A DNA stretch of 64,000 bases from Diadophis punctatus similis (GCA_023053685.1 JALIGW010000013.1:16930501-16994500), one strand, 5' to 3'; positions 34,980-47,285 are shown, counted from the stretch's first letter. Notes: a model not told the origin generated them from the sequence alone. Numbers and translations: made by a program.

Positions 34980-35753
34980 ACTTCCCTTTTACCTTTCTTT
35001 AACACCCCCACTTCCCTCCCCAAACCTCACGGCGCCAGAAGGGGGAAAAGAAAAAAAAGGCTCGGCCTCTGAAGCCACTTGAGGGAAACGTCCTTGTGTG
35101 TATGTGGTGGCACTATGAAGAGAGTCAGGCAAGGGAGCCCGGGAAACCACGCTGGCTGCAAAGTGATCGGCCCCTTTCCTTCCATTGCCTCTGCCTCTTC
35201 CTTCTCTCTGCTAACACAAGTCAGAGAGGAAAAGGCAGTTGCTTCACTGGGTGGTGAGCTGCAGAGCAGACCAACTATCTGCCAGCTGCCTCTAATCTGC
35301 AGTTTACTCGTGACCACCATGCTCACGAGTAAACGTGCTCACGAGTAAACTGCAGATTAGAGGCAGCCAGCAGATCACTGGCTTACTCGCTCTGCTCTGA
35401 GGGGAAAACTGCCTTTTCCTCTCTGACTTGTGTTAGCAGAGAGAAGGAAGAGGCAGAGGCGGAGGCAGCAGAAGGAAAGGGGCTGACCGCTTTTCAGCTG
35501 GCATGGTTTCCTGGGCTCCCTTCACCTGGCTCTCTTCACAGCGCCGTCACACACATACACAAGGATGTCTCCCTTGAGAGGCTTCAGAGGCCGAGCCTTT
35601 TTCTTTTTCTTTTCCCTGTCCTGCTGCCGTGAGGGCTTTGTGGTGTGGCCGTGGAAGCTTCTTCCTCCATAGGCCGCGAGGACGGGAGAGGCCACCTCCC
35701 GAGGTTTGGGGAGGAAAGTGGGGCACATTAAAGAAAGGTAAAAGGGAAGTGGA
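34980..35753. mobile_element. Foldback element with about 330-400-bp arms
   Basis: 34980-35316 and 35333-35753 are inverted copies around a centre at about 35325 (CTCGTGACCACC...GTGCTCACGAG). Ends undefined. Confidence 0.7.
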
Positions 35754-36157
35754 GTGGGGGTGGGAGAGATGTGTGTCTCGCAGTAGTGCGCAATTTGATG
35801 GTGGCAGATGGGGCAGGAGGGCCACGAGACACGCATCTTACCGGAGACTGGCAACTCTGGGTCGTCTCTCAGCCATTGCGTGCAGGGAAAAACCTTGCAC
35901 AGTAAAGTCTTTACTGTGAGTGCTACAAACCCAACTTCTGCGCAATGGCAGAAAAAAAAAACCCTACAGCTTCTGCAAAAAACAGAAGCAAAAAACAGAA
36001 GCAAAAAACAGAAGCAAAAAACAAGATGAGAGAGACGGTTTGGGGGGGATGTCCAGCCAGCCATCGCTGCCGATTTGGCAAGCAGGGAAAAATTCCCACT
36101 ACCGGTTCTATAGAACCGGTCCAAACCGGCAGGAATTCACCTCTGAAAAGAGCCCCC

Positions 36158-36390
36158 CAGAAGGAGTTCAGAAGAGAAGAGAAAGTATACCTGTCTACTA
36201 AATACTTGAAGTTGAACCAGCCTTGTAAGAAACTGGGTCTCAAATACATAGGCCCGTTCCCAATTGTTCAACTTATAAACCCAGTTACAGTGGAATTACT
36301 GTTACCTAAGGTACTCAAACAAGTCCATTCGGTGTTCCACTGTAGCTTGCTGAGACTTTTTGGGAAGCGAGATCGGGGCAAGAGTAGATA
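36158..36390 (+). pseudogene. Ty3/gypsy integrase C-terminal fragment
   Basis: One frame reads K-V-Y-L-S-T-K-Y-L, then K-Y-I-G-P-F-P-I-V and V-H-S-V-F-H-C-S-L-L, the end of a Ty3/gypsy integrase. No other pol domain is nearby, so it is an isolated remnant. Confidence 0.75.
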
Positions 36391-37115
36391 ATTTGAAAAT
36401 TAGACAATGGAATAGGGCAGAGAAGGGAGAAATATTCAAAATGATTGGCCAAGAAGTGGAAGCAGATAAAGATCCAAGAGAGGAATATGGGAGGCAAGCT
36501 AAGAAATGAACAAATAAAGCTTTAAAGTGGACAAGAGACGATGGATAGAAAGGGAACATTTTTAAATATAACAGTGGTATATGTAAAAGTAAGAATATGG
36601 ATGTATATTAGAGAGGGGGGGATTAATGGAATACACATTTTTATATAATAAGGTGAAGTAATAACAAGAGGGGAAGCTAGAACTTGAACAATGGTAGTAT
36701 TAAGCATGTTCGAATAATATGGTGATTGGCATAAAAATAACATATTGAAATATTGAATAATTAAATAATGGAAGATTATAACTTAACATAAATATGTGTA
36801 TTATTATTAGAACTATATAAGTTTGTTAAATGTAACAAATATGATTATTAATATTATATTTGTAGTAAAAGGAACAATACCCAGAATATGGTGATTGGCA
36901 TAAAAATAACATATTAAATATTGAATAATTAAATAATGAAAGATTATAATTCAACAAAAATATGTGTACTATTACCAGAACTATATAAGCTTGTCATCTG
37001 TAGTAAATATGATGAATATTATTTTATTTGTACTAAAATGTAAGACACTCAGGTGCCACACTGTTCACGCATTGATATGTTTGTAAAAAATAAAAAAATA
37101 TAAAAACCTTGGAGA
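36391..37115 (+). repeat. AT-rich tract with a 169-bp tandem duplication
   Basis: 36716-36884 and 36885-37036 are diverged tandem copies starting AATATGGTGATTGGCATAA. The A-rich end near 37090 suggests a LINE 3' region. Confidence 0.6.
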
Positions 37116-39866
37116 AAAAATTATCCCAAGAATGTTTCCTTGTTTTGGGTTCACTAGTTGGGTAGCTGACAGCCAAATTGTACCATTCCTTCCCCCCCTT
37201 TAACTCAAGAAATAGAAAATTAGCATCTTTTCTTTCCTCCCTCCCTCCCATTTTTTCACCCTCCCTTCCTTCCTTCTTTCCTTCATTTCCTACCTTTCAA
37301 AATACTCCAGACCTAGGTTCCAGAGTAAGGGGTTTACTAATCAAGAGAATAAAATAACAAAAAGTTCAGTTAGTATGTTATTAAAATATAATAGTGCCAT
37401 TTTTGTATTTTTGCCTTTTCAAATCTCATTTCTTCCTAAACTATAGATATTCTTAAAATATAGGGAAAATCAAGGGAAAAAATAATGAGAGACATTATTC
37501 AGAAAACTACAACCATTAAACTATCTATAGCCATTTTTTTTAGGAAGATGCAATCATCATTATATTTTTCAAGCTCCTTTATTGTGCACATTAAAAAGGT
37601 AAAGTTCTAACTTTCTTATTTCAAAGTGACAATTACTATAAATTTCTCTGAAGCCCTTGGGAAAACTGATCTAATATGCAACAAAGAAAAAGTCCAGAAA
37701 AATTGAATAGTAAATTAGTAGCTTCTTACTGGTAATGCAGACAGTTCTTCACAGGTACTTCTTACTTCAGTGATTGAAGTCTTATCCACAAGATAGCTGA
37801 GCAGAAGCGGTTACAAGTTGGTCTTTCAGTTATAATTTTGTGAGATGCTCAGGCTAAATCTCATCTGTATATAACTCCCCAAAAAGTCAGAGAGGCGGGT
37901 ATATATTTGCAGAGCATAGGTGTTTCCTCCAAATGTTACCTAATCAATCTGCCAGAATTGATTCTCTTATCTTGTCATTTCAGATTGACAGGTGACATTT
38001 CCTTTGGGAAATGTTTTGTTTTCAATTAAAGAAGAAGAAGCATTGCACAATATTGCTTTCTTATAAAATTTCTGTAGGATATTTTTCTGTAGGATAAGTT
38101 ACCTTTCATGCTTCTAAGTTGGCTTTCTTCAAGGAACAGTCTTGCCTTTTAACCTGTATCAATTACGTTTTGTTTCATATTCCTTCTTATACAGTAGCTC
38201 TGTATCACCAACACCAATTGCATCTGTTTATTTAATTTGGCTTTCTTCTAGGAACTGTCTGGCCTTTTAACCTGTATCAATTACGTTTTGTTTCAGATTC
38301 CTTCTTATAGCTCTGTATCACCAACACCAATTGCATCTGCTTATTTAATTTGGCTTATTTGACTGTAAGCAAGATGTTTTCACTTCCCACAGTCATTCAT
38401 TCACTCCAGTCTTTCTGTGACTGACCAATGGGGTGTGAGATGGATATGGGGTGGGTACATTGACCATGGCTGCCCCATTCTGAGGGTGGTTGTTGAATTT
38501 GTCAGGGCTATGTAAGTGGCCAGATCTTGTTCCCAACAGAGGGAATGGGCCCCAGTGTGAATCACACATTGTTAGTACTTCTTGATCTAGCCCAAGGATT
38601 TTCCGGTGGCCAACAACTCCTGCAATGCTTGATCAGAAAACAAAAGGAAAGAAATGGCAATGCTGTTTATATTTGCACCAGTGCCCATCCAGTAATCAAT
38701 ACAGTAAATTCTACAATGTGAAGATTTCTAAGGAGATATTACTGAGAGAGATATTAATTTTGGGTGTAAATTAAAAGAGTTACAGAGGAAAAGAAAAAAT
38801 GCTGCATCATGACCCTTCAGCTTGTCAGAAACCCATTGAAAGGACACCGTGGAGCTAGCATAGTCCATTCTCATTTCTTTTGGTTACACCATGATTCAAA
38901 CTGTCCTGTCACCTTTTAATACTTTTTCAAAGGAGCTGCAGATATCAGACCCTAACCTGAACAAGAAGCAAGAGACAAAGTGAAATGAAGTCAAGGTCCA
39001 ATGTCAGGTGCTGCTGTTAAGGGAGGAAAAGGATATTTACTTTAGAAGCACTTCAATTTGGTTACTGAATCTCCTTTCCATTAGCAGCATCTTCTCTGGA
39101 AGATCCAGAGGGACTACAAAAAAGTGGTTATTATTCTTTTTGTGTACCAAAGCCATGCTTTACTTTCTTTTTTTAAAATTTAAAGTCACTAAAACAATCT
39201 TGAAAATTATGTTGAAAAAATAAAATCAACTTTATTTATTTTCACACATTTTTTGTGATACAATATAAATTGAAATTATTATTTTTATTCTTACTATGGT
39301 ATATCTGAGGGTTATAGACAAAGAGTTTGAATTAGTGATTATATCATAAATATAATTTTAGCTGTGTATAAAGACTGCAAGTCAAGACAAAATATATCGT
39401 ATGGCCTTTTTTGCTGTTAAATTTGGAAGTAAATTGCTTTTTATTCTAAATAAATTTGGAAATACTTTTTTTATCTCTGTCTTTTTTAATTCTTCATCAC
39501 TATATCAAAGGCTTTTCCTATACCAAGGTGTGTATAGTTATTTCAAATTATTCAGATTGTATTGCTAAAATAACTCTGAGTAATCCAATGTGAACAGAAA
39601 CTTGGCACCTGCTAGAGAGAGAAATCATGCAGAGCATTTTTTGTTGATAATTTCTTTAATATTCATGTGAGAACTGGAGTCAAGATCTTTTCTTTTTTTA
39701 ATAATTTTATTTATACTTTTTTCTTTAACATACTTGTTAGTGGACAGTGAACAGTGTATTGTCTGGGTCAATTTACTTTATACACAATACTAATAACAGT
39801 AGTAATGCTATTCAAGTACACGTAATAATCTTTCAACTTCTAACACTTACATCTAGATGGCAATTA
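37116..39866. other. Repeat-poor intergenic island
   Basis: About 2.7 kb with no long ORF and no named repeat, unusual for this window. Contains a 118-bp tandem duplication (38121-38352). No exon could be defined. Confidence 0.5.
38121..38352 (+). repeat. 118-bp tandem duplication
   Basis: Two adjacent units starting GGCTTTCTTC and sharing TTTTAACCTGTATCAATTACG; a few differences and a 4-bp gap. Confidence 0.9.
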
Positions 39867-41344
39867 CCGTATTTTTCAGAGCATAGGACGCACCTAGATT
39901 TTAGAGGAGGAAAGCAAGGAAAAAAGTATTCTGAACCAAATGGTGTAGTAATATATTATTTAATAAAATACTAGTGTAGCAGAATACTTTTTACAACCAT
40001 GTACACTTTTTACAACCATATACACTTTTTACAAACTTCAAACTTGACAGCTTTAAGACTTGTGGACTTCAACTCCCAGAATTCCTCCTCCAGTCATGCT
40101 AGCTCAGGAATGGGAGTTGAAGTCCACAAGTCTTAGACTTGCCAAGTTTGAAGACCCTTGCACCCCTAACCCCTAACTCAGGGGTCTTCAAACTTGACAG
40201 CTTTAAGACTTGTGGACACAAACTCCAATTCCTGAGCTAGCATTACTGGAGGAGGAATTCTGGGAGTTGAAGTCCACAAGTTTGAAGACCCTTGCACCCC
40301 CTTGGCAAGTTTAAGACTTGTGGACTTCAAATCCCAGAATTCCTCCTCCACTCAAGCTAGCTCAGGAATGGGAGTTGAAGTCCACAAGTCTTAAACTTGC
40401 CAAGGGGGTGCAAGGGTCTTCAAACTTGTGGACTTCAACTCCCAGAATTTCTCCAGCACTTGGCAACCTGTAAAAAAACCCTTTAAAAAACCAATTTAAA
40501 AACAAAGTTCTAACCTGTTGGCTCTCTTCAGACAGAAACAGCAGCGAAGGCTCCTCAGGTTCCTCGGGAGCAGGCTTCAGGTGGTGGTGGGGCAGTACCA
40601 GCGGTGGTGGCTCGCTTCAGGTAGTGGCAGCGGCGATGGCAGTGGCAGGGACAGTGGCGGCGGGGACAGTTGCGGTTGGGACAGCCGCGGCAGAGGCAGG
40701 GACAGAGGCGGGGAGAGCGGCAATGGCGGCAGGGAGAGCGGGAATGCCGGCGGGGACAGTCGCGGCTGGGGCAGCTACGGCGGAGGCAGGGACAGAGGCG
40801 GGGAGAGCGGCAACGGCGGCAGGGAGAGCGGGGACGCCGGCGGGGACAGTCACGGATGGGGCAGCAACAGCGGAGGCAGGGACAGCGGCAGGGAGAGCGG
40901 CAATGGCGGCAGGGACAGCGGGGATGCCAGCGGGGATAGTTGCAGATGGGGCAGCAGCGGCGGAGGCAGGGACAGCAGCAGGGAGAGCGGCAACGGCAGC
41001 AGGGACAGCGGGGACGCCAGTGGGAACAGTTGCGGCTGCAGCAGCGGCGGCGGAGGCAGGGACAGCGGAAACAGGGACAGCGGCAGGGAGAGCGGAGGCA
41101 TCGGCGGAGACAGCAGCAGCGGGGACAGTCGCAGCAGGGGCAGTGGCTTCGGGCAGCAACGGCTGCGGCGGCTGTGGCCAGCAATGGCTGGAACCGGCCA
41201 AAAATGCGACACACGGAGGCCAAAAACCTCCGAAGGGTGGGGGCTGGTGGGTGGGTAGGGGTACATTTGGTGTATAAGACGCACCCAAATTTTCACCCTC
41301 TTTTGGGGGGTAAAAAGGTGTGTCTTATACTCTGAAAAATACGG
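39867..41344. mobile_element. TA-flanked MITE with minisatellite
   Basis: Ends CCGTATTTTTCAGAG and CTCTGAAAAATACGG bordered by TA. Holds an array of inverted ACTTCAACTCCCAGAATTC units (40035-40470) and a 90-bp GC-rich minisatellite (40659-41108). The 32 bp after it lead into a second copy. Confidence 0.82.
40659..41108 (+). repeat. 90-bp minisatellite, about five units
   Basis: In one frame each unit reads about 30 codons beginning G-G-D-S and containing R-E-S-G-N-G. Because the unit is a multiple of three and GC-rich, several frames on both strands stay open (217-246 codons). Not a gene. Confidence 0.9.
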
Positions 41345-41376
41345 TAAAAATATTTAAAAGTAGCATTAATTACTTA

Positions 41377-42862
41377 CCTTATTTTTCGGAGTATAAGATG
41401 CACCGGAGTATAAGACGCACCTAGATTTTAGAGGAGGAAAACAAGGAAAAAACTATTCTGAACCAAATGGTGTAGTAATATATTATTTAATAAAATACCA
41501 GTGTAGCAGAATACTTTTTACAACCATGTATACTTTTTACAACCATGTACACTTTTTACAAACTTCAAACTTGACAGCTTTAAGACTTGTGGACTTGAAC
41601 TCCCAGAATTCCTCCTCCAGTCATGCTAGCTCAGGAATGGGAGTTGAAGTCCACAAGTCTTAAAGCTGTCAAGTTTGAAGTTTGTAAAAAGTGTACATGG
41701 TTGTAAAAAGTCTTGCCAAATTTGAAGACCCTTGCACCCCTAACCCCTAACCCAGGGGTCTTCAAACTTGACAGCTTTAAGACTTGTGGACTTCAACTCC
41801 AATTCCTGAGCTAGCATGACTAGAGGAGGAATTCTGGGAGTTGAAGTCCACAAGTTTGAAGACATTTGCACCCCCTTGGCAAGTTTAAGACTTGTGGACT
41901 TCAACTCCCAGAATTCCTCCTTCAGTCATCCTAGCTCAGGAATGGGAGTTAAAGTCCACAAGTCTTAAAGTTTCCAAGTTTGAAGAGCCCTGGGTTAGGG
42001 GTGGCAAGGGTCTTCAAACTTGTCAAGTTTCAGACTTGTGGACTTCAACTCCCAGAATTCCTCCTCCAGTCATTCCTGAGCTAGCATGACTGGAGGAGGA
42101 ATTCTGGGAGTTGAAGTCCACTAGTCTTAAACTTGCCAAGTTTAAAGACACTTGCACCACTAACCCAGGGCTCTTCAAACTTGGAAGTTGGTCTTCAAAC
42201 CTGTCAGGCTGCTCGCTTCGGGCAGCAGCAGCGGTGGCTCCGGCGGTGGCGAGTATCGGCGGTGGTGAGTATCGGCGGCATAGGGTCCTGCAGTGGGGGC
42301 GGGGGATGCAATGGGGGCAGCTGTGGGTCCTGTGCCGGGGGCAGGGGCTGCAAAGGGGGTGGCTGCGGTGGTGTGTCCTGCGCCAGGGGCGGGGGCTGCA
42401 ACAGGCTGCGGGTCCTGTGGCGGAGGTGGGGGCTGCAAAGGGAGCGGCTGTGTCCTGCGCCAGGGGTGGGGGCTGCAATGGGGGTGGCGGCAGGTCCTCC
42501 GGCAGGGGCAGAGGCTGCAACGGTGGCTGGGGCAGCAGCGGCTCCCAGCAACAGCGGCTGCAGCTCCGGCCAGCAACAGCGGCAGCTGTGGTGGCCAAAC
42601 ACTTCCTTCCCCATTCCAAAAACAGGGCGTGCAACCGGCGTTGCCCGCCGCCTGAAACGCGATGCTTTTTTTTGGTCTCCGCACGCTCTGTTTTTTGAAT
42701 CAGGGAGGGGATCGCAGCGCTGCCACCTGAAAACGCTTTCCTCCCCAGGCTGAGTGGTGGCTGGCAGGTGGGTGGGGGCTACATTCGGAGTATAGGACGC
42801 ACCCACTTTTTGACCCCTTTTTTGGGAGTAAAAAGGTGCGTCTTATACTCCGAAAAATACGG
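41377..42862. mobile_element. Second TA-flanked MITE copy
   Basis: Same architecture as 39867-41344 with ends CCTTATTTTTCGGAG and CTCCGAAAAATACGG, TA on both sides, inverted-unit array 41570-42170 and a different GC-rich minisatellite 42200-42600. Confidence 0.82.
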
Positions 42863-43062
42863 TATATCTCTTTGATGTCAAGTTTTCTAATTCTGGACAT
42901 CTCCTGTCAAAAATGCCATCTCCTCTCTAAGTCTAAAAGATAATAGATGGTGAAATTGCAGACCAGATATTGTCATGAAAGTGAAGTCAACATTCCAAAC
43001 ATTACACTTCATATTCCTGACTATTACAAGACTCAAAATAAGTTCCTATTAGAAATGCTCAA

Positions 43063-43986
43063 TGTTGTGTTCTGACTGACCTATAACTGAACCATAAACT
43101 TGTTTTGACTAGACGACCTCTGACTGAACTGTTGTTATGTTTATAGTTGAACTCTACCTGAACTGTTGTTGCCACCCTGGTCCAGGGGCGGGTTCCTAAT
43201 TTTTTTACTACCACTCTGTGGGTGTGGCTTATTTTGTGGGTGGGGCTTGCCAGCCATGTGACCGGGTGGGCGTGGACCTCGGGAGCTTGGCAGCAGCCGG
43301 AGAAGCAGAGGGGCATTGCCCTCCCGCAACGCAGCCCCCCACAGCGGGAGCAGCAAGACCACGGCAGCAGTTCTTCTAGGAGGCTCCGTCCGGCCTGAAT
43401 GCTTCTCCCCATTTGATGATGCTAGGCTCCTGCCGCCCATTCCCCCTCCCCTCAGCAGCTCGAGAAGCCTCAAACGTGCAAAAATGCCTAGGATCATCAC
43501 CGCGCATTCGTGGCTTCTCAGACTGCTGAAGGGAGGGGAACTGAGATAGGTCCTGCCGCCCATTCTTTCAGTGTCTCACGCGCTCCCTCAGCCATCCTCC
43601 CCTGCTTGGACTCACTGTGGGGTAGGAAGGTAGCGCATGCGCAGTGCCGGAAGCTCAGCTTCTGGGCATGCGCAGAAGAAATTTTTTAAAAAAATTAAAA
43701 CATTTTTTTTAAAAAATGGTGGCGCCCAGGCACCGGCAACCGACCGCACCGGTACTGTGATGTCACCAGCGGGCCGCTACCGGTGCTATAGAGTGGACCG
43801 CACCAGTAGGAACCCACCACTGCCCTGGTCATGTGTTTGAATGCTCATACGCTATTGGTTGTTGTGTCTGACAGTTCCCTATAAAAGGGCTATCTGTCAG
43901 ACTGCAAGTTGCTGGTTGTTTTGAGTGAGCTAATAAAAGAGCTGTTCTGAAGTCTGTCTCCTGCGATCTTTGCCCACAACTTAACA
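43063..43986 (+). mobile_element. Solo LTR, split by a hAT element
   Basis: TGTTGTG start and TTAACA end with 5-bp duplication CTCAA (43058-43062, 43987-43991). Has CTATAAAAGGG and AATAAAAGAG in the usual TATA and poly(A) order. Without the 640-bp insertion it is about 276 bp. Plus-strand orientation, 190 bp below the copy B stop codon. No coding sequence. Confidence 0.88.
43183..43822. mobile_element. hAT-type element inside the solo LTR
   Basis: CAGGGGCGGGTTCC and GGAACCCACCACTG ends; perfect 8-bp duplication CCCTGGTC (43175-43182, 43823-43830). Confidence 0.93.
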
Positions 43987-44134
43987 CTCAAGTTGAATGT
44001 TTTTGTACAATTAAACCTCCAGATACAACATCTAAGACAGGGATCTCAATTGTACTTTCATAACTTCAGGCAAGGTAAGATTATACAATCATATAATCAA
44101 AGTCAGTAGATACTGTACAGTACATTGAAATAAT

Positions 44135-44140
44135 TTTATT
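44135..44140 (-). promoter_or_regulatory. Candidate poly(A) signal of copy B
   Basis: AATAAA on the minus strand, 36 bp past the stop codon. It is the nearest canonical signal and would give a very short 3' UTR. Confidence 0.5.
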
Positions 44141-44176
44141 TCAACACTTGGCAGGCATGAAGCAACTTTAGCAACA

Positions 44177-44385
44177 TTATTTTCTGGCCAAAATGACATC
44201 AAATATATTTCCTTTCTTTAGCTGTATATCTTTGAAGCCAGTTGTGCTGAGGAATGAACGATACTCTGATGGGGTCCGCATTTTTCCTTCAGTATTAAGC
44301 AGCAGTAGGATGGAGTACATGGCAGCAGGAAAAGACAGAGTCTTGTCTTTTTCTAATGTTGGTTCCACTATTAATACTCCACCAC
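44177..44385 (-). CDS. ASMT-like: ASMT-like copy B, exon 8 (C-terminus and stop)
   Basis: 209 nt, residues 277-345 plus TAA (44177-44179). The acceptor is TTTTGACAG|GTGG. It starts G-G-V-L-I-V-E and ends D-V-I-L-A-R-K, the standard ASMT C-terminus. The stretch normally S-L-N-M-L-V-Q-T-E-G is [10 protein letters not shown], so two recalled pocket residues (human N302, Q306) are replaced. A LINE tail with an (AGAAT)n array ends only about 100 bp upstream of the acceptor. Confidence 0.93.
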
Positions 44386-47194
44386 CTGTCAAAATGTAAT
44401 TAATTATAGTTTAGGAATAATAATAATAATCTACACTTCAGATGTGAGTATGTTACAATTACAACAGCATAATTCCTTGACTATTAAGATCAATAGAATA
44501 GAATAGAATAGAATAGAATAGAATAGAATAGAATAGAATAGAATAGAATAGAATAGAATAGAATAGAATAGAATAGAATAGAATAGAATAGAATTCTTTA
44601 TTGGCCAAGTGTGATTGGACACACAAGGAATTTGTCTTTGGTGCATTTGCTCTCAGTGTACATAAAAGAAAAGATACATTTGTCAAGAATGGTTGTCATA
44701 GGGTTCAAGTAAGCAATCAGGAAACAATCAATATTGATATAAATCGTAAGGATACAAGCAACAAGTTACAGTCATACAGTCATAAGTGGGAGGAGATGGG
44801 TGATAGGAACGATGAGAAAAACTAATAATAATAGTAATGCAGCCTAGTGAATAGTTTGACAGTGGTGAGGGAATTATTTGTTTAGCAGAGTGATGGCGTT
44901 CGTGAAAAAACAGTTCTTGTGTCTAGTTGTCTTGGTGTGCAGTGCTCTATAGCGACGTTTTGAGGGTAGGAGTTGAAGCAATTTATGTCCAGGATGTGAG
45001 GGGTCAGTAAATATTTTCACGGCCCTCTTTTTGACTCGTGCAGTATACAGATCCTCAATGGAAGGCAGGTTGGCAGTAATTATTTTTTCTGCAGTTCTGA
45101 TTATCCTCTGAAGTCTGTGTCTGTCTTGTTGGGTTGCAGAACCAAACAAAACTTATGTCATTTACAATAATGTAAATGACATAAGTTTAACTAGATTGGC
45201 ATTAAGTTATACAGAGAAAGGCCACTTTATAAGCAAGGTACCTTTGCGTGCTGGATATGGTTTAAGTCCTAAGGCAGCCATGAAGTCATTGCAGGTGTAT
45301 CCTCATTTTTGCAGACACTTATGAAGATACACCCCCCCCCCAAGCTCTGTCCACTCCCACAATCTTCTCCCTTCCTTTCCATATTGTCAGCTACCTTGCA
45401 CTTTCTTTGACTGGGAACATCCCCTACTCAAAGAGAACATCTCCCTAGAAAACAAGTAATGGACAATTTCTTCAAGATCTAAGTTAATTTTTTCAATAGA
45501 TGAATGTGTCGGGATGCTCGTCTTCATCCTCTGATTTCCCTCACTGGAAAAAACGCAGCTTGTATATAGTACTCTTAATCCAAAGAAATTCAGGGTAGGG
45601 AAAGTAAGACAGATGGTGTTCTACATTTCATAAAAGGGGAAATACAGTGAGAAGTCCTAGTATATCTGGATGTGGTACAGATTACATCATAAAGAAAAAT
45701 ACACAGATGCCAAATTGCTCCATGTAAAGGAAGTTGGAGAGAAAAGGTTTCTTGCTTCATACAATATAGAACGCTTTTTCCATGCAAAAAAGAGCTCCAT
45801 GTCACTTTTTGGGGGGGGGGGGGGGGGAATGACATCAAGTAAATATTCTGCAACAATTTTATTTTTCTTTCTTTTAACATTATTTCCCTCATATCAGGCA
45901 TCTTCCCAAATCAATTGGTGGGTACAATTGAGTCCTGATACCAGATCTAATTCTTCATCCTATCTTACACTATCTTTTGCTGGTTACAGCTTCTCCCATT
46001 ATTTCTCTTTCCTGACTCTCACTTCGAGCAGTAGCTAAACAAGGCAATTGTTAAGCAAGGTACTTATACTTAGAAGGACATGATTTACAATTAGGATGGT
46101 ATGCCTTCCTATGGTATGAGAAAAATAAAATTCATAGATACTTTCAAAATATAAGAAACTCACCAATATCGATATGGGGATAAATAAAGCCTAAAATATA
46201 CTTGAAAATTCCAGAATGGCTCTCAATGATGGAAGCCTTTACACACCCCAAGCTTTGTATCTACCTTTCCTTCAATGTCCTTTAGGCATTATTATTATTA
46301 GTTTATGGCATTGTTACAGTAGCCTGGAGTTCACAATGCAATTGCAGAGTATTAGTTTGGCTTTCCAAGGTACCAGCCCTGTTGTAAGATATGCTTGCAC
46401 ACTTCCCAAAATGCACTACAGGAGGGTGAGCTGGCTTCGTAACAGAGAGAAAGATAACAAGCTCTTTCTGCAGCATTACCCAAGCCCCCACACACACACC
46501 TTCCTGGAGCCGTCTTGCAACCGGAAAAGGTTCAGAACCATCAGGAATCTGACTGCCTGCACAGAGCACCAACTAATCATCCCACCAAAGTGGGGAGATC
46601 TATCTACTTGCGTAGAATGTGCTTTTGAATTGTTAGATGGACAGAAGCTGGGGTGAATGACAGGCTTCACTCTGCCATGCAATGCTAGGACTCGAACCAC
46701 CACAGCAGAAACCATCTCCAGCATCATTAAACTATTGAGCCATTGTGCCTTTCAGCCAAGCTAGTGAGTGTGTCCAAAAATGACAGACCGCCACAAGCCA
46801 CCCTCATAAATATACAAATTGACTGAAAGTATGGCTATCACAATCATTATAAAAAAATGTTGGTGTGCAAAATCAAGGATCCCAAAGGGAAAGCTGATGG
46901 AAGATAAAAGCCTCGATGACATCTCTGCTAACCAGACCACACATCAACTTCAACCTCAATCCCAAACTACTGGTGAAGTTAAGACAAAGATACAAAGAAA
47001 CCACTTAAACTTTTATTTCTGCAATAACATTGATTAAGCACATCTCACACAGGAAGTAAGGCAATATAAAATACAGATGAAACCATAATCAATTACCTCA
47101 AGAAATCCTTTATATACAAACAAACTCCCTAGACCCAAAACCAAAAATCCAAAACCCATCAAAAGATCATCAAAATCACACAAAAGATATTAAT

Positions 47195-47285
<91 letters not shown>

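Noticed and set aside
37540..37595. Minus-strand ATG followed by C-T-I-K-E-L-E-K-Y as ASMT exon 1
   Set aside because: No donor site in the needed phase.
37860..37970. Promoter with TATATA and TAATC (CRX/OTX-like) words
   Set aside because: Short words are expected by chance in AT-rich DNA, and no exon can be attached to it.
38840..38885. Minus-strand M-L-A-P...N-G-F-L-T-S as ASMT exon 1
   Set aside because: Resembles the ASMT N-G-F motif but meets a stop at once and has no donor; the exon at 22108-22179 fits far better.
40518..41288. ORFs of 217-246 codons as repetitive protein genes
   Set aside because: Explained by a 90-bp minisatellite inside a mobile element; open on both strands at once, with no splice or family signal.
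40020..42190. CRISPR-like array
   Set aside because: Units alternate in orientation, have no constant spacers, and lie in vertebrate MITEs.
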